Assembly: GCF_008831265.1 (NCBI RefSeq) | Contig: NZ_VTTH01000002.1 | Location: 682,001 to 746,000 of the forward strand | DNA: 64,000 nt | Direction: 5' to 3' | Source: Lacisediminimonas profundi | GTDB taxonomy: Bacteria; Pseudomonadota; Gammaproteobacteria; Burkholderiales; Burkholderiaceae_D | Part shown: positions 15,839-24,343 of the stretch, in pieces | Layout of the letters: each line of letters starts with the position of its first letter | Position numbering within the stretch: position 1 is the stretch's first letter | The notes under the pieces: generated by a model | What the model was told of the DNA's origin: nothing | The model's input: only the letters and a program-made list of their open reading frames with translations | Databases searched by the model: none | Position numbers and translations under genes: made by a program

Positions 15839-17997
15839 GCACCGGCCCCATGGCGGCGCGATAAAAGCCGCTGCAGCAGCAGCGCGAACATGACCAGTAA
15901 AACGGCCAGGCCAGCCAGGATGGCCACCGTACCGGTGCTCGGGCGCCGCACCGCTTCGGCCAGGTTGTGCACGAAGGTGACCGTCACGATAATGCCAGGC
16001 AGCATGCCGAGCACCGTCCCAAGGAAAAAATCACGGAAGCGAATATGAGAAGCGCCAGCTACGACGTTAATCACGGTAAACGGCGCAACCGGCACGATGC
16101 GCACCACCATCATCGCCACGATGCCGCGCCGCGCTATGCGCCGGCTCAGTCCGTTCACCCGCACCCCCAGTAGCCGGCGCACGGCATCCCGTCCCAGCCA
16201 GCCGCCCAGCGCATAGCTGAGCGTGGCGCTCAGCAAGGCGCCCGTCAATCCGTACACCGCGCCCCACCACGGTCCGAACACGATGCCGCTGACAGCGATC
16301 AGCAAGGTGACCGGAAACATCACAAATCCGCCAATCACATAGCAGGCGATCACGGCCAGCGGCGTGAACGGCAGTTCATCGAGCTTGCGCGCGAAGCTGA
16401 TCAGCGACGCCAGGTTGAACCAATCGCGCAGCGGCGTGAAGCGCCATGCCAGCGCCAGCAGGATCAGGGCGCATGCCAGCAGTCCAAGCACGATCAGGCG
16501 GCGCGGCACAGGCTCGCGCGCATCCTTGGGCACGAATTGCGCAAGTAGCTTGTCGGGATCGATCGGACGCTCCGGGTCGAACAAGGCATTCTCCGGTATC
16601 AGTGCGTCCAGTTCAGGGGTGGTGGTCGGTTCGAGGGGCCGCAATGACCGGCCGTCGCTGCGCAGCGATTCGATGCCGTCCAGCAGCCCGAGCGTGCCGA
16701 CTGCCTGCTCCACAGCGCCATTCGCCGTGCCGAGATGTTCCGAAAGCAGGCGGCTGCGCATGCGGGAAATGCCCTGGCTGATCCTGCTCTGCCGGGCCGG
16801 ATCGCCGCACGCTTCGACGCTCAGGTTGCACTCGGTATCGGCGGCCATCGACCGGCTGGAAAGGTTGGCCGAACCGATCGACAGCAGCCGGTCATCCATC
16901 GTGAACACTTTGCTGTGCACATTCAGGCAGCCGTGCTGCAGTTCAGGAAGATGCGGATAGTAAAGGCGATATCTGTGTTGCCGGTCAGCAGCGGTAATGC
17001 GCCCTTGCATGCGGGCACGCAGCACGCCCATGGTCGACTCTTCCAGCCATCCGCTCAGGGTCTCGGGCGACACCACGACCACATCGGGCGGATCGTCTTC
17101 CGCCAGGCGTTCGGACAGCGCATCGGCAATCAGGCCCGAGGTGAAATACTGGTTTTCGAAGAACAGATGCCTGTGCGCACCGGCGATCGCATCCAGGTGC
17201 AACTGGCGGACTTCATGCACACCCGGTTCGTGCTCGTATGCTGGCTCGGTACGCGAGATGGCGACCTGGACATCGGTCAGGTCCGGCTTCACGAAAGCCG
17301 GCCAGCGTTCATGGAAGTCCTCGCACACCGGAACGGCCGGACCGCCGGTCGCGCGCAGCCAGCGCATGCGGCAAAGCAAGCCCAGCGCACGCGCCGCTTC
17401 GCCATCCACCATTGCCTGCACGTCGTGGAAAGGGCCAAACGGCGTGCCGTCCGGATCGCAGCGAAAGGGCGCGTTGCAGGCATGTTCCGGCGTGTCCCAA
17501 CGGCTGCGCGTAAGGTCAAGGCCGCCGACGAAGGCGATGGCATCGTCCACCACCACCACCTTCTGGTGGTGCGAACCGCCGATAGGATGCCGCGCGTCAA
17601 GCGCGAAGTGGAGCCGCCGGTGCGTGCGCCAGCCGAGCTTGTACACCGGCAGCCATTCGCGCTCGAGCGCATACAGCATGGCAAAGTCCCAGCTCAGCAC
17701 ATACGCATGCAGCGCCGGACGTTCCGCCACCACCGCATGCAGGAAATCGCCAAGCTGTTCCGGGTAACCGTCGCTGGCGCCCTCCGGCGTCAGCCGCATC
17801 CGGCTGTCGATATCCCAGCTCAGTATGAACACGCTGTGGCGCGCCTGGACGATGGCTTCGCGCACACTGCGAAAATAATCTGCCGCGTCGACCAGCATCG
17901 CCAGCCGCCCGGCCGGCTCGATGCGCCAGCAGTTGCGGCCAGGCTGCAGCAGCGGGCCTGGCCCGCCTGTTCCTGTCGGGTTTGCGATTGATGACAT
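15835..17997 (-). CDS. Phospholipase D/cardiolipin-synthase-like protein fused to a VTT (DedA-like) membrane domain
   Basis: Two-part protein of about 720 residues. The N-terminal half has two HKD motifs: His144-Lys146-Asp151 and His361-Lys363-Asp368, the catalytic pair of phospholipase D-type phosphatidyltransferases. From about residue 500 come several membrane helices with the VTT/SNARE-associated pattern (PVTLLIAVSGIVFGPWWGA and RIVPVAPFTVINVVAGAS). The fusion would place phospholipid transfer or cleavage next to a lipid-scramblase-like membrane part. The ATG at 17997 is preferred because homology begins soon after, but the frame extends to 18186 and no clear Shine-Dalgarno decides. It is coupled to the EEP gene downstream and divergent from ppnN. 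Confidence 0.9.
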   Translation of the reverse strand: MSSIANPTGTGGPGPLLQPGRNCWRIEPAGRLAMLVDAADYFRSVREAIVQARHSVFILSWDIDSRMRLTPEGASDGYPEQLGDFLHAVVAERPALHAYVLSWDFAMLYALEREWLPVYKLGWRTHRRLHFALDARHPIGGSHHQKVVVVDDAIAFVGGLDLTRSRWDTPEHACNAPFRCDPDGTPFGPFHDVQAMVDGEAARALGLLCRMRWLRATGGPAVPVCEDFHERWPAFVKPDLTDVQVAISRTEPAYEHEPGVHEVRQLHLDAIAGAHRHLFFENQYFTSGLIADALSERLAEDDPPDVVVVSPETLSGWLEESTMGVLRARMQGRITAADRQHRYRLYYPHLPELQHGCLNVHSKVFTMDDRLLSIGSANLSSRSMAADTECNLSVEACGDPARQSRISQGISRMRSRLLSEHLGTANGAVEQAVGTLGLLDGIESLRSDGRSLRPLEPTTTPELDALIPENALFDPERPIDPDKLLAQFVPKDAREPVPRRLIVLGLLACALILLALAWRFTPLRDWFNLASLISFARKLDELPFTPLAVIACYVIGGFVMFPVTLLIAVSGIVFGPWWGAVYGLTGALLSATLSYALGGWLGRDAVRRLLGVRVNGLSRRIARRGIVAMMVVRIVPVAPFTVINVVAGASHIRFRDFFLGTVLGMLPGIIVTVTFVHNLAEAVRRPSTGTVAILAGLAVLLVMFALLLQRLLSRRHGAGA

Positions 17998-18272
17998 GCT
18001 GTGCTGAAGAGGACAGGACCCATGCATTGCCGGCCGCGCCGCTGCTATTTTTCCTTTTCCCGTTCCCTTTTTCCGCCCCGCCTGATGGCCCGGCCAATGC
18101 ACTGTTTGATGCACCGTCGGTAAGAAGTTCCGCCTCCGGCCCGGAATGTCCAGGGCGATTGCCGCCTCGCGGACATTGCGCACCACATCCCCGGGCGGGC
18201 TTGAGATGCATCAAGGCCGCGACCAGGTGTTCTGGGGCTACACTGTCGGTTCGCCATCCACCGGATTACAGA

Positions 18273-19643
18273 ATGGAATACCAGGTCATCGACACGCAGA
18301 TCGCGCCGGAAGGAAAACTCGAGGTTCTCTCCAAGGCCGAGGTGAAAAAGTTACTGGACAGCAGCCAGGGCGGCCTCTATCAGGTGTTCCGCAACTGCGC
18401 GCTGGCTGTGCTGAACTCCGGCAGCGTCATCGACGACGGCAAGATGCTCCTGGAGCGCTACCGTTCCTTCGACATCACCGTGGTCGAACGCGAGCGCGGC
18501 ATCAAACTGGACATAAAGGGCGCGCCCGCCGGCGCCTTCGTCGACGGCAAGATGATCCGGGGCATACACGATCATCTGTTTGCGGTGTTGCGCGACGTAC
18601 TTTTCATCAATGACGAAATCAACGGCAACCGCAACCTCGACCTGGGCCAGTCGGTCGGCGTGACCGATGCGGTGTTCCACATCCTGCGCAATGCCAACGT
18701 GCTCAGGCCGCTCTCCAACCCCAACCTTGTGGTCTGCTGGGGCGGGCACTCGATATCGCCCGTCGAATATGACTACTCGAAAAAAATCGGCTACGAACTC
18801 GGCCTGCGCGCAATGGACATCTGCACCGGCTGCGGCCCGGGCGCGATGAAGGGACCGATGAAAGGGGCGACCATCGGGCATGCCAAGCAGCGCATCCAGA
18901 GCGGCCGTTACCTCGGCATTTCGGAGCCTGGCATCATCGCCGCCGAATCGCCCAATCCGATCGTCAACGACCTGGTGATCCTGCCGGATATCGAGAAGCG
19001 ACTGGAAGCATTCGTTCGCATCGGACATGGCATCATCGTCTTTCCCGGCGGCGTCGGCACCACCGAGGAGATACTGTACATACTGGGCATCCTGCTGCAT
19101 CCGGACAATGCCGATATCCCCTTCCCGCTGGTCTTCACCGGGCCCCGGGATTCAGCCGACTACTTCCGCCAGGTCGACGAGTTCATCGGCCTCACACTCG
19201 GGCCGGCGGCGCAGCAGCGCTACAAGATCATCATCGACGATCCGCGCACGGTGGCGAGGGAAATGGTGAGCGGCGTGCATGAAGTGCGGGAATTCCGTAA
19301 AAAACGCGCCGACGCCTATTACTTCAACTGGGCGTTGCGCGTCGATCACGAGTTCCAGAAACCTTTCGTTCCCACGCACGAAAACATGCGCAACTTGTCA
19401 TTGCACAAGGAGCAGGAGACACACCTGCTGGCGGCCAACCTGCGACGCGCTTTCTCGGGCGTGGTTGCCGGCAACGTCAAGGATCAGGGAATACGGGCAA
19501 TCGAGGAACATGGCCTGTTCGAGATACACGGCGACAAAACCATCATGGAGCCGATGGATGCGCTGCTCAATGCATTCGTCAGCCAGCACCGGATGAAATT
19601 GCCCGGCACGCGATATGAGCCCTGTTATCGCATCGTGCGCTGA
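18273..19643 (+). CDS. ppnN: Nucleotide 5'-monophosphate nucleosidase PpnN (YgdH, LOG family)
   Basis: Cleaves purine and pyrimidine nucleoside monophosphates to base and ribose 5-phosphate, tuning nucleotide pools; the E. coli enzyme is regulated by (p)ppGpp. The 456 residues match the E. coli length. An N-terminal PpnN domain (about 1-140) is followed by the LOG Rossmann domain with CTGCGPGAMKGPMKGA near residues 187-202 and PGGVGTTEE near 257-265, then the C-terminal domain ending CYRIVR. The ATG at 18273 gives the conserved start; the open frame upstream has no family similarity. It is divergent from the phospholipase gene and converges on rsuA. Confidence 0.93.
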   Translation: MEYQVIDTQIAPEGKLEVLSKAEVKKLLDSSQGGLYQVFRNCALAVLNSGSVIDDGKMLLERYRSFDITVVERERGIKLDIKGAPAGAFVDGKMIRGIHDHLFAVLRDVLFINDEINGNRNLDLGQSVGVTDAVFHILRNANVLRPLSNPNLVVCWGGHSISPVEYDYSKKIGYELGLRAMDICTGCGPGAMKGPMKGATIGHAKQRIQSGRYLGISEPGIIAAESPNPIVNDLVILPDIEKRLEAFVRIGHGIIVFPGGVGTTEEILYILGILLHPDNADIPFPLVFTGPRDSADYFRQVDEFIGLTLGPAAQQRYKIIIDDPRTVAREMVSGVHEVREFRKKRADAYYFNWALRVDHEFQKPFVPTHENMRNLSLHKEQETHLLAANLRRAFSGVVAGNVKDQGIRAIEEHGLFEIHGDKTIMEPMDALLNAFVSQHRMKLPGTRYEPCYRIVR

Positions 19644-19681
19644 AGGCCGGCCCCGGCATTGCGGCGGCCGGGCCGTTCCGG

Positions 19682-20395
19682 TCAAGCCTTGAGCAACTCG
19701 AGCTGCCCGGCCTCCAGATAGCACCACTGCCCCTCTTCCAGGCCGAGCGCTTCCAGCGAAAGCCCGCCGATCGCGGTGCGTTGCAGTTCGGTGCAATGAT
19801 TGCCAGCCGCGGCCAGCATCCGGCGCACCTGGTGGTACTTGCCCTGTTCAAGGATGATCTCGATCTGGCATTCGCCCACTTCCCGGCAGGTCACGGCCCG
19901 CAGCGGCGCCGGCTCGTCGTGCAGTTGCACCCCATGCAGCAGCTGTTCGATCAGCTGGGCCGTTACCGGCGAGGCAGTGGTGGCGAGATACACCTTGGGC
20001 ACATGGTGGCGCGGCGAGGTCATCGAATGAATGAACGGGCCGTCGTCCGACAACAGCAGCATTCCCGTGGTGTCGTGGTCCAGCCGGCCGACCGCCTGCA
20101 CGTCGCGCCAGCCGAACTGCTCGGGGAGCAGCGTCATCACCCCCGGGTGATGACTGGGCTTGCGCGAGCATTCAAAGCCGGCAGGCTTGTTGAGCGCCAG
20201 GTATACATGCTCGCGGAATTGCCATTCCTCGCCGAAAACAGTGAAATGCATGCCGTGCGGTTCGAAGCCGGCCTGCCACTGCTCAACCACCTGCCCCGCA
20301 ACCGTCACCTCGCCGGCCTGCACCAGTTCCCGGCAATACCTGCGGCTGCCGAAACCCTGCGACTGCAATATCCTGTCCAGACTGATTTTTTTCAT
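19682..20395 (-). CDS. rsuA: Ribosomal small-subunit pseudouridine synthase RsuA family
   Basis: Converts uridine to pseudouridine in rRNA, most likely U516 of 16S rRNA. The 237 residues show an N-terminal S4 RNA-binding domain (about 1-55) starting MKKISLDRILQSQGFGSRR, then the catalytic domain with GRLDHDTTGMLLLSDDG, where the first Asp is the nucleophile. KYHQVRRMLAAAGNH is the second family motif. Length and motif spacing fit RsuA better than RluB or RluE, but specificity is not certain by eye. It is divergent from the next gene with a 95-base gap. Confidence 0.88.
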   Translation of the reverse strand: MKKISLDRILQSQGFGSRRYCRELVQAGEVTVAGQVVEQWQAGFEPHGMHFTVFGEEWQFREHVYLALNKPAGFECSRKPSHHPGVMTLLPEQFGWRDVQAVGRLDHDTTGMLLLSDDGPFIHSMTSPRHHVPKVYLATTASPVTAQLIEQLLHGVQLHDEPAPLRAVTCREVGECQIEIILEQGKYHQVRRMLAAAGNHCTELQRTAIGGLSLEALGLEEGQWCYLEAGQLELLKA

Positions 20396-20490
20396 GTTCG
20401 CACTTTATCACCGGTGCCGGAAAGCTCGGCTAAACTGTCGCTCGTTCAAGCCTTTCCCGCATCATTTTTCATCAATATCCAAGGAGTGTC

Positions 20491-21024
20491 ATGTCCCGTA
20501 TTCCCTACCAGCCCCAGGATCTGGCCGAGCCAAAAGCCGTGGTCGACGCCATCCGCGCCCGCCGCGGCGGTCACCTGCTCAATCTCGACCGCATGCTGCT
20601 GCACAGCCCGGCGCTCGCGCGCGGCTGGAACGCCTACCTGGGCGAGGTCCGGACCGGGCTGGCAGTGTCGCCCCGCTTGCGCGAAATCGCCATGTGCGTG
20701 GTCGCCATGCTCAACGGTGCCGAATACGAGTTCATCCACCATGCGCCTGAACTGATCAAGGCAGGCGGCACCGAACAGCAAGTGCAAGCTTTGCGCGACC
20801 CGCTCTCGGCTGCCGGCCGCGCCGACCTGTTCGAGGCGGCCGACCTCGCGACCATACGGGTCACGAACGAGATGACCCGCAACGTGCAGGTAAGCGACGC
20901 CAGTTTCGACGCGCTGCGCGCTGCGCTGGGCAACGAGCAGCAGGTGGTGGAACTGGTTGCGGTGATTGCGACCTACAACATGGTGTCGCGCTTCCTGGTG
21001 GCGCTGGGCGTGGAACCGGAATAG
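20491..21024 (+). CDS. Carboxymuconolactone decarboxylase/AhpD-like family protein
   Basis: All-helical cytoplasmic protein of 177 residues. The core motif reads LNGAEYEFIHHAPELIKAGG (around residues 74-93), equivalent to the active-site helix of AhpD-like proteins, but both cysteines of the peroxidatic CxxC are absent. It therefore cannot be an AhpD-type peroxidase and belongs to the gamma-carboxymuconolactone-decarboxylase-like branch of unknown substrate. A good Shine-Dalgarno (AAGGAG) precedes the ATG. It stands alone between rsuA and the ankyrin gene. Confidence 0.85.
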   Translation: MSRIPYQPQDLAEPKAVVDAIRARRGGHLLNLDRMLLHSPALARGWNAYLGEVRTGLAVSPRLREIAMCVVAMLNGAEYEFIHHAPELIKAGGTEQQVQALRDPLSAAGRADLFEAADLATIRVTNEMTRNVQVSDASFDALRAALGNEQQVVELVAVIATYNMVSRFLVALGVEPE

Positions 21025-21045
21025 TCCAGCACGGCGGATCTGCGC

Positions 21046-21714
21046 TCAGCGCGGCTTGCGACGTTCGAGCTGGTAGGCAAGGCCCTTGACAATGTCGGGG
21101 AAGCCGCCGCGGCGAGCGAATTCGACCGCGTCCATGCCGAGGTCGTTGCGCAAGCTGAGATCCGCCCCTTCGTCGAGCAGGAGTTTGACCGTGAGGATAT
21201 GGCCCGCCCACGCCGCCATCATGAGCGGGGTGCTGCGGTTCGGCGATTCGGCGTCAATGTAGGCATGGTGCTCGAGCAGCAGGCTGACAATTTCATTGCT
21301 GCCTGCGTGCGCTGCGTAATGCAGCGGCGCCCATCCCGGCCGGTTGACTTCAGCGCCTTTCGCGATCAGCGCTTCCACCGCCGGCTTGTTGCCGCGAAAC
21401 GCTGCGATCATCAACGCGTTGTCGCCGTTGCGAACCTTCAGTTCCAGGTTGACACCGGGCGCCGCCAGCAGCACTTTGAACACATCCATCGCGTCTTCAC
21501 GCAGCGCCAGGATCAGGCCGCTGTCGCCGCGCGCATCTTCGATGGTGTTCGGATCGAAGCCGCGGCGCAGCAAGGACTGCACCAGCTTTGCGTCGTTGTC
21601 CTTGACCGCCTTGAAGTAATCTTCGTAAGCGCCGGCGCGGACGGTGGTCGCAGCAAGGGGCAACAAGGCGCAGGCGCACAGTGCGGATGCCAGCAGGCGG
21701 CGGCGGGTGATCAT
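21046..21714 (-). CDS. Exported ankyrin-repeat protein
   Basis: From the ATG at 21714 the 222-residue protein begins MITRRRLLASALCACALLP, a twin-arginine-like or Sec signal peptide ending near VRA/GAYEDYF. The mature part is built of about five ankyrin repeats (for example WAPLHYAAHAGSNEIVSLLLEH and TPLMMAAWAGHILTVKLLLDEG), a protein-binding solenoid, so a periplasmic binding or chaperone-like role is likely. An alternative start at 21819 overlaps the tatD stop as ATGA and adds 35 residues of pentapeptide repeats. A GGA near the 21714 ATG and the signal peptide favour the shorter form. The gene ends the tmk-holB-pilZ-tatD run. Confidence 0.85.
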   Translation of the reverse strand: MITRRRLLASALCACALLPLAATTVRAGAYEDYFKAVKDNDAKLVQSLLRRGFDPNTIEDARGDSGLILALREDAMDVFKVLLAAPGVNLELKVRNGDNALMIAAFRGNKPAVEALIAKGAEVNRPGWAPLHYAAHAGSNEIVSLLLEHHAYIDAESPNRSTPLMMAAWAGHILTVKLLLDEGADLSLRNDLGMDAVEFARRGGFPDIVKGLAYQLERRKPR

Positions 21715-21816
21715 GCTGCTTCCGTTCACGCTGATTTCCTTCACGCTGCCCTCGTTCATGCTGCTCCTGTTCACGCTGCTCCTGCTCACGCTGCTCCTGC
21801 TCACGCTGCTCCTGCT
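21712..21816 (-). repeat. Seven tandem 15-bp repeats at the start of the ankyrin gene
   Basis: Seven contiguous 15-base units, consensus on the plus strand CACGCTGCTCCTGCT, fill 105 bases between the tatD stop and the signal peptide of the ankyrin protein. The four units nearest tatD are almost identical and the rest are degenerate. Read on the minus strand each unit encodes a pentapeptide such as SRSSV, and the unit boundary is ATG or GTG in frame, so the array supplies a ladder of possible start codons. The unit length preserves frame if the copy number changes. Confidence 0.85.
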
Positions 21817-22595
21817 CATTTTGGTACTCCGAACAACTGCCTGAAATTCAAGCTGGTCTGCCGCGCCACTTCTTCCACCGGCACTCCTTTCAGCTGCGCC
21901 AGGAATTCCGCAGTATGGCGCACGAATCCTGGTTCGTTGGTCTTGCCGCGGAATGGGACCGGCGCCAGGTAGGGCGCGTCGGTTTCGATCAGCATGCGTT
22001 CGAGCGGCACCGCCTGTGCCACGGCCTGCAAGTCGCGGGCGCTCTTGAATGTGACGATTCCCGAGAATGAAATATAGAAGCCCATCTCCATCGCGGCTTC
22101 GGCGACCGCGAGCGATTCGGTAAAACAATGCATCACGCCGCCCGCGCCACCGTTTGCGGTCCCGGCACCCTCTTCCCGCATCAGGCGCAAGGTGTCTTCC
22201 GACGCTGCGCGGGTGTGGATGATCAGCGGTTTGCCGCATGCACGCGAAGCGCGTATATGGGTGCGGAAGCGCTCTCGCTGCCATTCGAGGTCGCCCTGCA
22301 GGCGATAGTAGTCGAGGCCGGTTTCCCCGATCGCCACCACGCGCGGATGGTCTGCCAGTTCCAGCAGTTGTTCGACGGAGGGCTCGGGCGTGTCTTCGTA
22401 ATCAGGATGCACGCCGACCGATGCGTACAGGTGGGGGTAGCTTTCGGCCAGTTGCAGCACGTCGGGAAACTCCGGCAGGTCGACGCAGACGCACAATGCG
22501 TGGGTGACCTTGTTTTCCCGCATCCGGTCGAGGATGGCGGGAAGGTGCTCGCGCAGTTCCGGAAAATTCAGGTGACAGTGGGAATCGATATACAT
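21816..22595 (-). CDS. tatD: TatD family metal-dependent deoxyribonuclease
   Basis: TIM-barrel hydrolase of 259 residues. Metal ligands are visible in MYIDSHCHLNFPE (HxH), GETGLDYYR (Glu), IIHTRAASED (His), MHCFTES (His) and IETDAPYLAPVPFRGK (Asp). TatD proteins have 3'-5' DNA exonuclease activity and are linked to DNA repair. The start at 22595 is chosen because family similarity begins there; the frame is open to 22712. It follows pilZ with 61 bases between, the common order holB-pilZ-tatD in betaproteobacteria. Its stop overlaps the first repeat-encoded ATG of the ankyrin gene. Confidence 0.93.
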   Translation of the reverse strand: MYIDSHCHLNFPELREHLPAILDRMRENKVTHALCVCVDLPEFPDVLQLAESYPHLYASVGVHPDYEDTPEPSVEQLLELADHPRVVAIGETGLDYYRLQGDLEWQRERFRTHIRASRACGKPLIIHTRAASEDTLRLMREEGAGTANGGAGGVMHCFTESLAVAEAAMEMGFYISFSGIVTFKSARDLQAVAQAVPLERMLIETDAPYLAPVPFRGKTNEPGFVRHTAEFLAQLKGVPVEEVARQTSLNFRQLFGVPK

Positions 22596-22656
22596 GGGTG
22601 CGATTTTACCGCCCCCGCGCGGCTTGCGCCGCCACCAGCATCGATCCGAGCGTCGA

Positions 22657-23049
22657 TCAGAGCGTGTGTGTGGCGCGCGACGAACCGAGTGCCGCGCCCA
22701 GTATCTCTTCAATCCGCTGCTTTACGCGCTGCCCGGCGTCATCGCCCGGGAAGTGCACGCCTATGCCCTGGGCCTTGTTGTTGTTCGCGCCCGCCGGCGT
22801 CACCCACACCACCTTGCCGGCGACCGGGTATTTACTGCCATCATCCATCAGGCTCAGGATCAGGTAGACGTCATCACCGATCTTGTAGGGCTTGTTGGTC
22901 GGCACGAAAATGCCGCCGTGCTTCAGGAAAGGCATGTAGGCGGCATACAGCGCCGCTTTTTCCTTGATCGCAAGCGAGAGCACCGAGGGCCGGGCAACCC
23001 CGGCCGGACTTCCCTGGACTCCCGCATTCGCCAGCACTGGTTCTGACAT
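22657..23049 (-). CDS. pilZ: Type IV pilus assembly protein PilZ
   Basis: Cytoplasmic protein of 130 residues needed for type IV pilus biogenesis, working with PilB and FimX in other species. The core GGIFVPTNKPYKIGDDVYLI (about 46-65), LMDDGSKYPVAGKVVWVTPAG and QGIGVHF is the type IV PilZ signature. The usual c-di-GMP-binding RxxxR and DxSxxG motifs are absent, as is typical for PilZ itself. It lies between holB and tatD; the gap to holB is only eight bases. The N-terminal 25 residues are poorly conserved. Confidence 0.93.
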   Translation of the reverse strand: MSEPVLANAGVQGSPAGVARPSVLSLAIKEKAALYAAYMPFLKHGGIFVPTNKPYKIGDDVYLILSLMDDGSKYPVAGKVVWVTPAGANNNKAQGIGVHFPGDDAGQRVKQRIEEILGAALGSSRATHTL

Positions 23050-23057
23050 TTTTTCCT

Positions 23058-24152
23058 TTATTTCGAACGCCGTTGCCCGGCGAACAACGCAGCATATTCC
23101 AGCAACATGTCTTCGATGAACAGCCGAGCCGACAAAGGATGATCGGCAATCGCACGCCGATCCGTAATTGCTTTCATTCCACGCGCCAGACCAGCCACAT
23201 CGCAGCGTGCGACCAATGCCGCCAACTGCTTTTCATGCTGAGGATAATAGCGGATTCTGCCCGAAATCTTGAGCGAGAAAAGGTCGTACAACCACCGTTG
23301 CAAACACGCCACGAGCGGTGCCAGCGGAATTTTCGCCAGCCGCTCGGCGGTCTTCAGCGCCCCCTCGGTGTCCGGGGTGGCAAGATGAACAAGAAATTCG
23401 TCGATCGGCGCGCGCAACTCGCTGTGCGCCATCTCCTGTGCAGCCAGTGGCGCGCCGCCCTGCTCGGCCAGCAAGGCGTCAGCGTCGGCCACGCCTGCCG
23501 CTTGCAGCCATTGCAGGGCCTGCTCGCGCCGCGGCGACCCCATGACGAATTTACGGCAACGCGACAGGATGGTCGGCAACAGGCGGTCCAGGCTGTCGGC
23601 CACCAGCAGGAAAACCGTCGCCGGCGGCGGCTCCTCCAGCATCTTCAAGAGGGAATTTGCCGACGCAGTATTGAGCGCGTCGGCCGGATAGAGCAGGATC
23701 ACGCGCCTGCCCTGCCGATGCGTCGACATATTGATGAAGTCGCCCAGCGCGCGTACCTGGTCGATGCGGATATCTTTCGACGGTGCGCGGCCGGCGCGTC
23801 CGGGCTTTTTCACTTCACTTGCCTCGGCCTCGTCGCCGTCGGCGCCACCCTCGTCCTCGTCCAGCACCTCCGGCCGCACGCGCCGGTAGTCCGGATGGGA
23901 ATATTGCGCAAACCAGGTGCAGGAAGGGCAGGCATTGCAGGGATGGCCACCTGCGGCCGGACGCTCGCACAGCAGCGCCTGCGCGAACCGCTCCGCAAAT
24001 GCAGTCTTGCCGGTGCCGCGCGCGCCATGGATCAACAGCGCGTGCGGCAGGCGTGGCAGCATCTGCTGCAGCTGCGCCCATTCGTCGGATTGCCAAGGAA
24101 GCAAGCCGCCGCCATTGCCGTTTTCCAGCACGCTGTCGACACGAGAAACCAT
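23058..24152 (-). CDS. holB: DNA polymerase III delta' subunit (HolB)
   Basis: Clamp-loader subunit, 364 residues. The AAA+ fold shows a P-loop variant HGARGTGKTAFAERFAQALL near residues 42-61, a zinc site CNACPSC (with the preceding C83) around 92-98, the sensor region ANSLLKMLEEPPP and SRCRKF. An acidic, low-complexity insert (EDEGGADGDEAEASEVKKPGR) near 118-138 is longer than usual and looks disordered. It precedes pilZ. tmk, its usual upstream partner, lies 1.07 kb away because a transporter gene is inserted between them. Confidence 0.93.
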   Translation of the reverse strand: MVSRVDSVLENGNGGGLLPWQSDEWAQLQQMLPRLPHALLIHGARGTGKTAFAERFAQALLCERPAAGGHPCNACPSCTWFAQYSHPDYRRVRPEVLDEDEGGADGDEAEASEVKKPGRAGRAPSKDIRIDQVRALGDFINMSTHRQGRRVILLYPADALNTASANSLLKMLEEPPPATVFLLVADSLDRLLPTILSRCRKFVMGSPRREQALQWLQAAGVADADALLAEQGGAPLAAQEMAHSELRAPIDEFLVHLATPDTEGALKTAERLAKIPLAPLVACLQRWLYDLFSLKISGRIRYYPQHEKQLAALVARCDVAGLARGMKAITDRRAIADHPLSARLFIEDMLLEYAALFAGQRRSK

Positions 24153-24265
24153 TACAAAATGTCCTGAATGTAAACGTAGACTTCCGGCCCACCGCCGAAG
24201 CCCTCAGTGTAAACCTTTCCGCCCTTCTTCCGGTTTAAAACCGCGAGTCCCGCGCAGGGATTTGG

Positions 24266-24287
24266 GGATTTGGGATCAGGTCTTGAC
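24266..24287. repeat. Left copy of a 22-bp direct repeat flanking the transporter gene
   Basis: The unit begins GGATTTGGGATCAGGTCTTG and matches the copy at 25192-25213 at 21 of 22 positions, in the same orientation. The pair brackets the formate/nitrite transporter gene. The TCAGGTCTTG core resembles REP-like elements that I recall near REP-associated tyrosine transposases. Confidence 0.8.
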
Positions 24288-24330
24288 TTGTACCGAACAG
24301 TTGGTCAGTACAAGTCAAGACCTGATCCCA
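24271..24330. repeat. Perfect 23-bp inverted repeat (REP/BIME-like hairpin)
   Basis: Arms 24271-24293 and 24308-24330 are exact reverse complements over 23 bases, with a 14-base centre. The left arm begins TGGGATCAGGTCTTGACTTG. No T-tract follows on either strand, so it is not a standard terminator. It overlaps the left direct-repeat copy and lies 13 bases after the transporter stop codon. Confidence 0.9.
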
Positions 24331-24343
24331 CCTGCACAACGGT

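Larger units (their letters stand above)
24153..24343. other. Repeat-bearing gap between the transporter gene and holB
   Basis: This stretch replaces the short tmk-holB junction expected in this gene order. It contains the large inverted repeat at 24271-24330 and one copy of a 22-bp repeat whose partner lies beyond the transporter gene. The holB promoter or ribosome-binding region must be in the part near 24153-24240; no clear boxes are seen. Confidence 0.6.

Noticed and set aside
21712-21816. Tandem repeats considered as a CRISPR array
   Set aside because: Units are 15 bases and contiguous with no spacers, and they are coding.
24271-24330. Inverted repeat considered as an intrinsic terminator of the FNT gene
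   Set aside because: No T-tract follows the stem on the minus strand; a REP-like element fits better.
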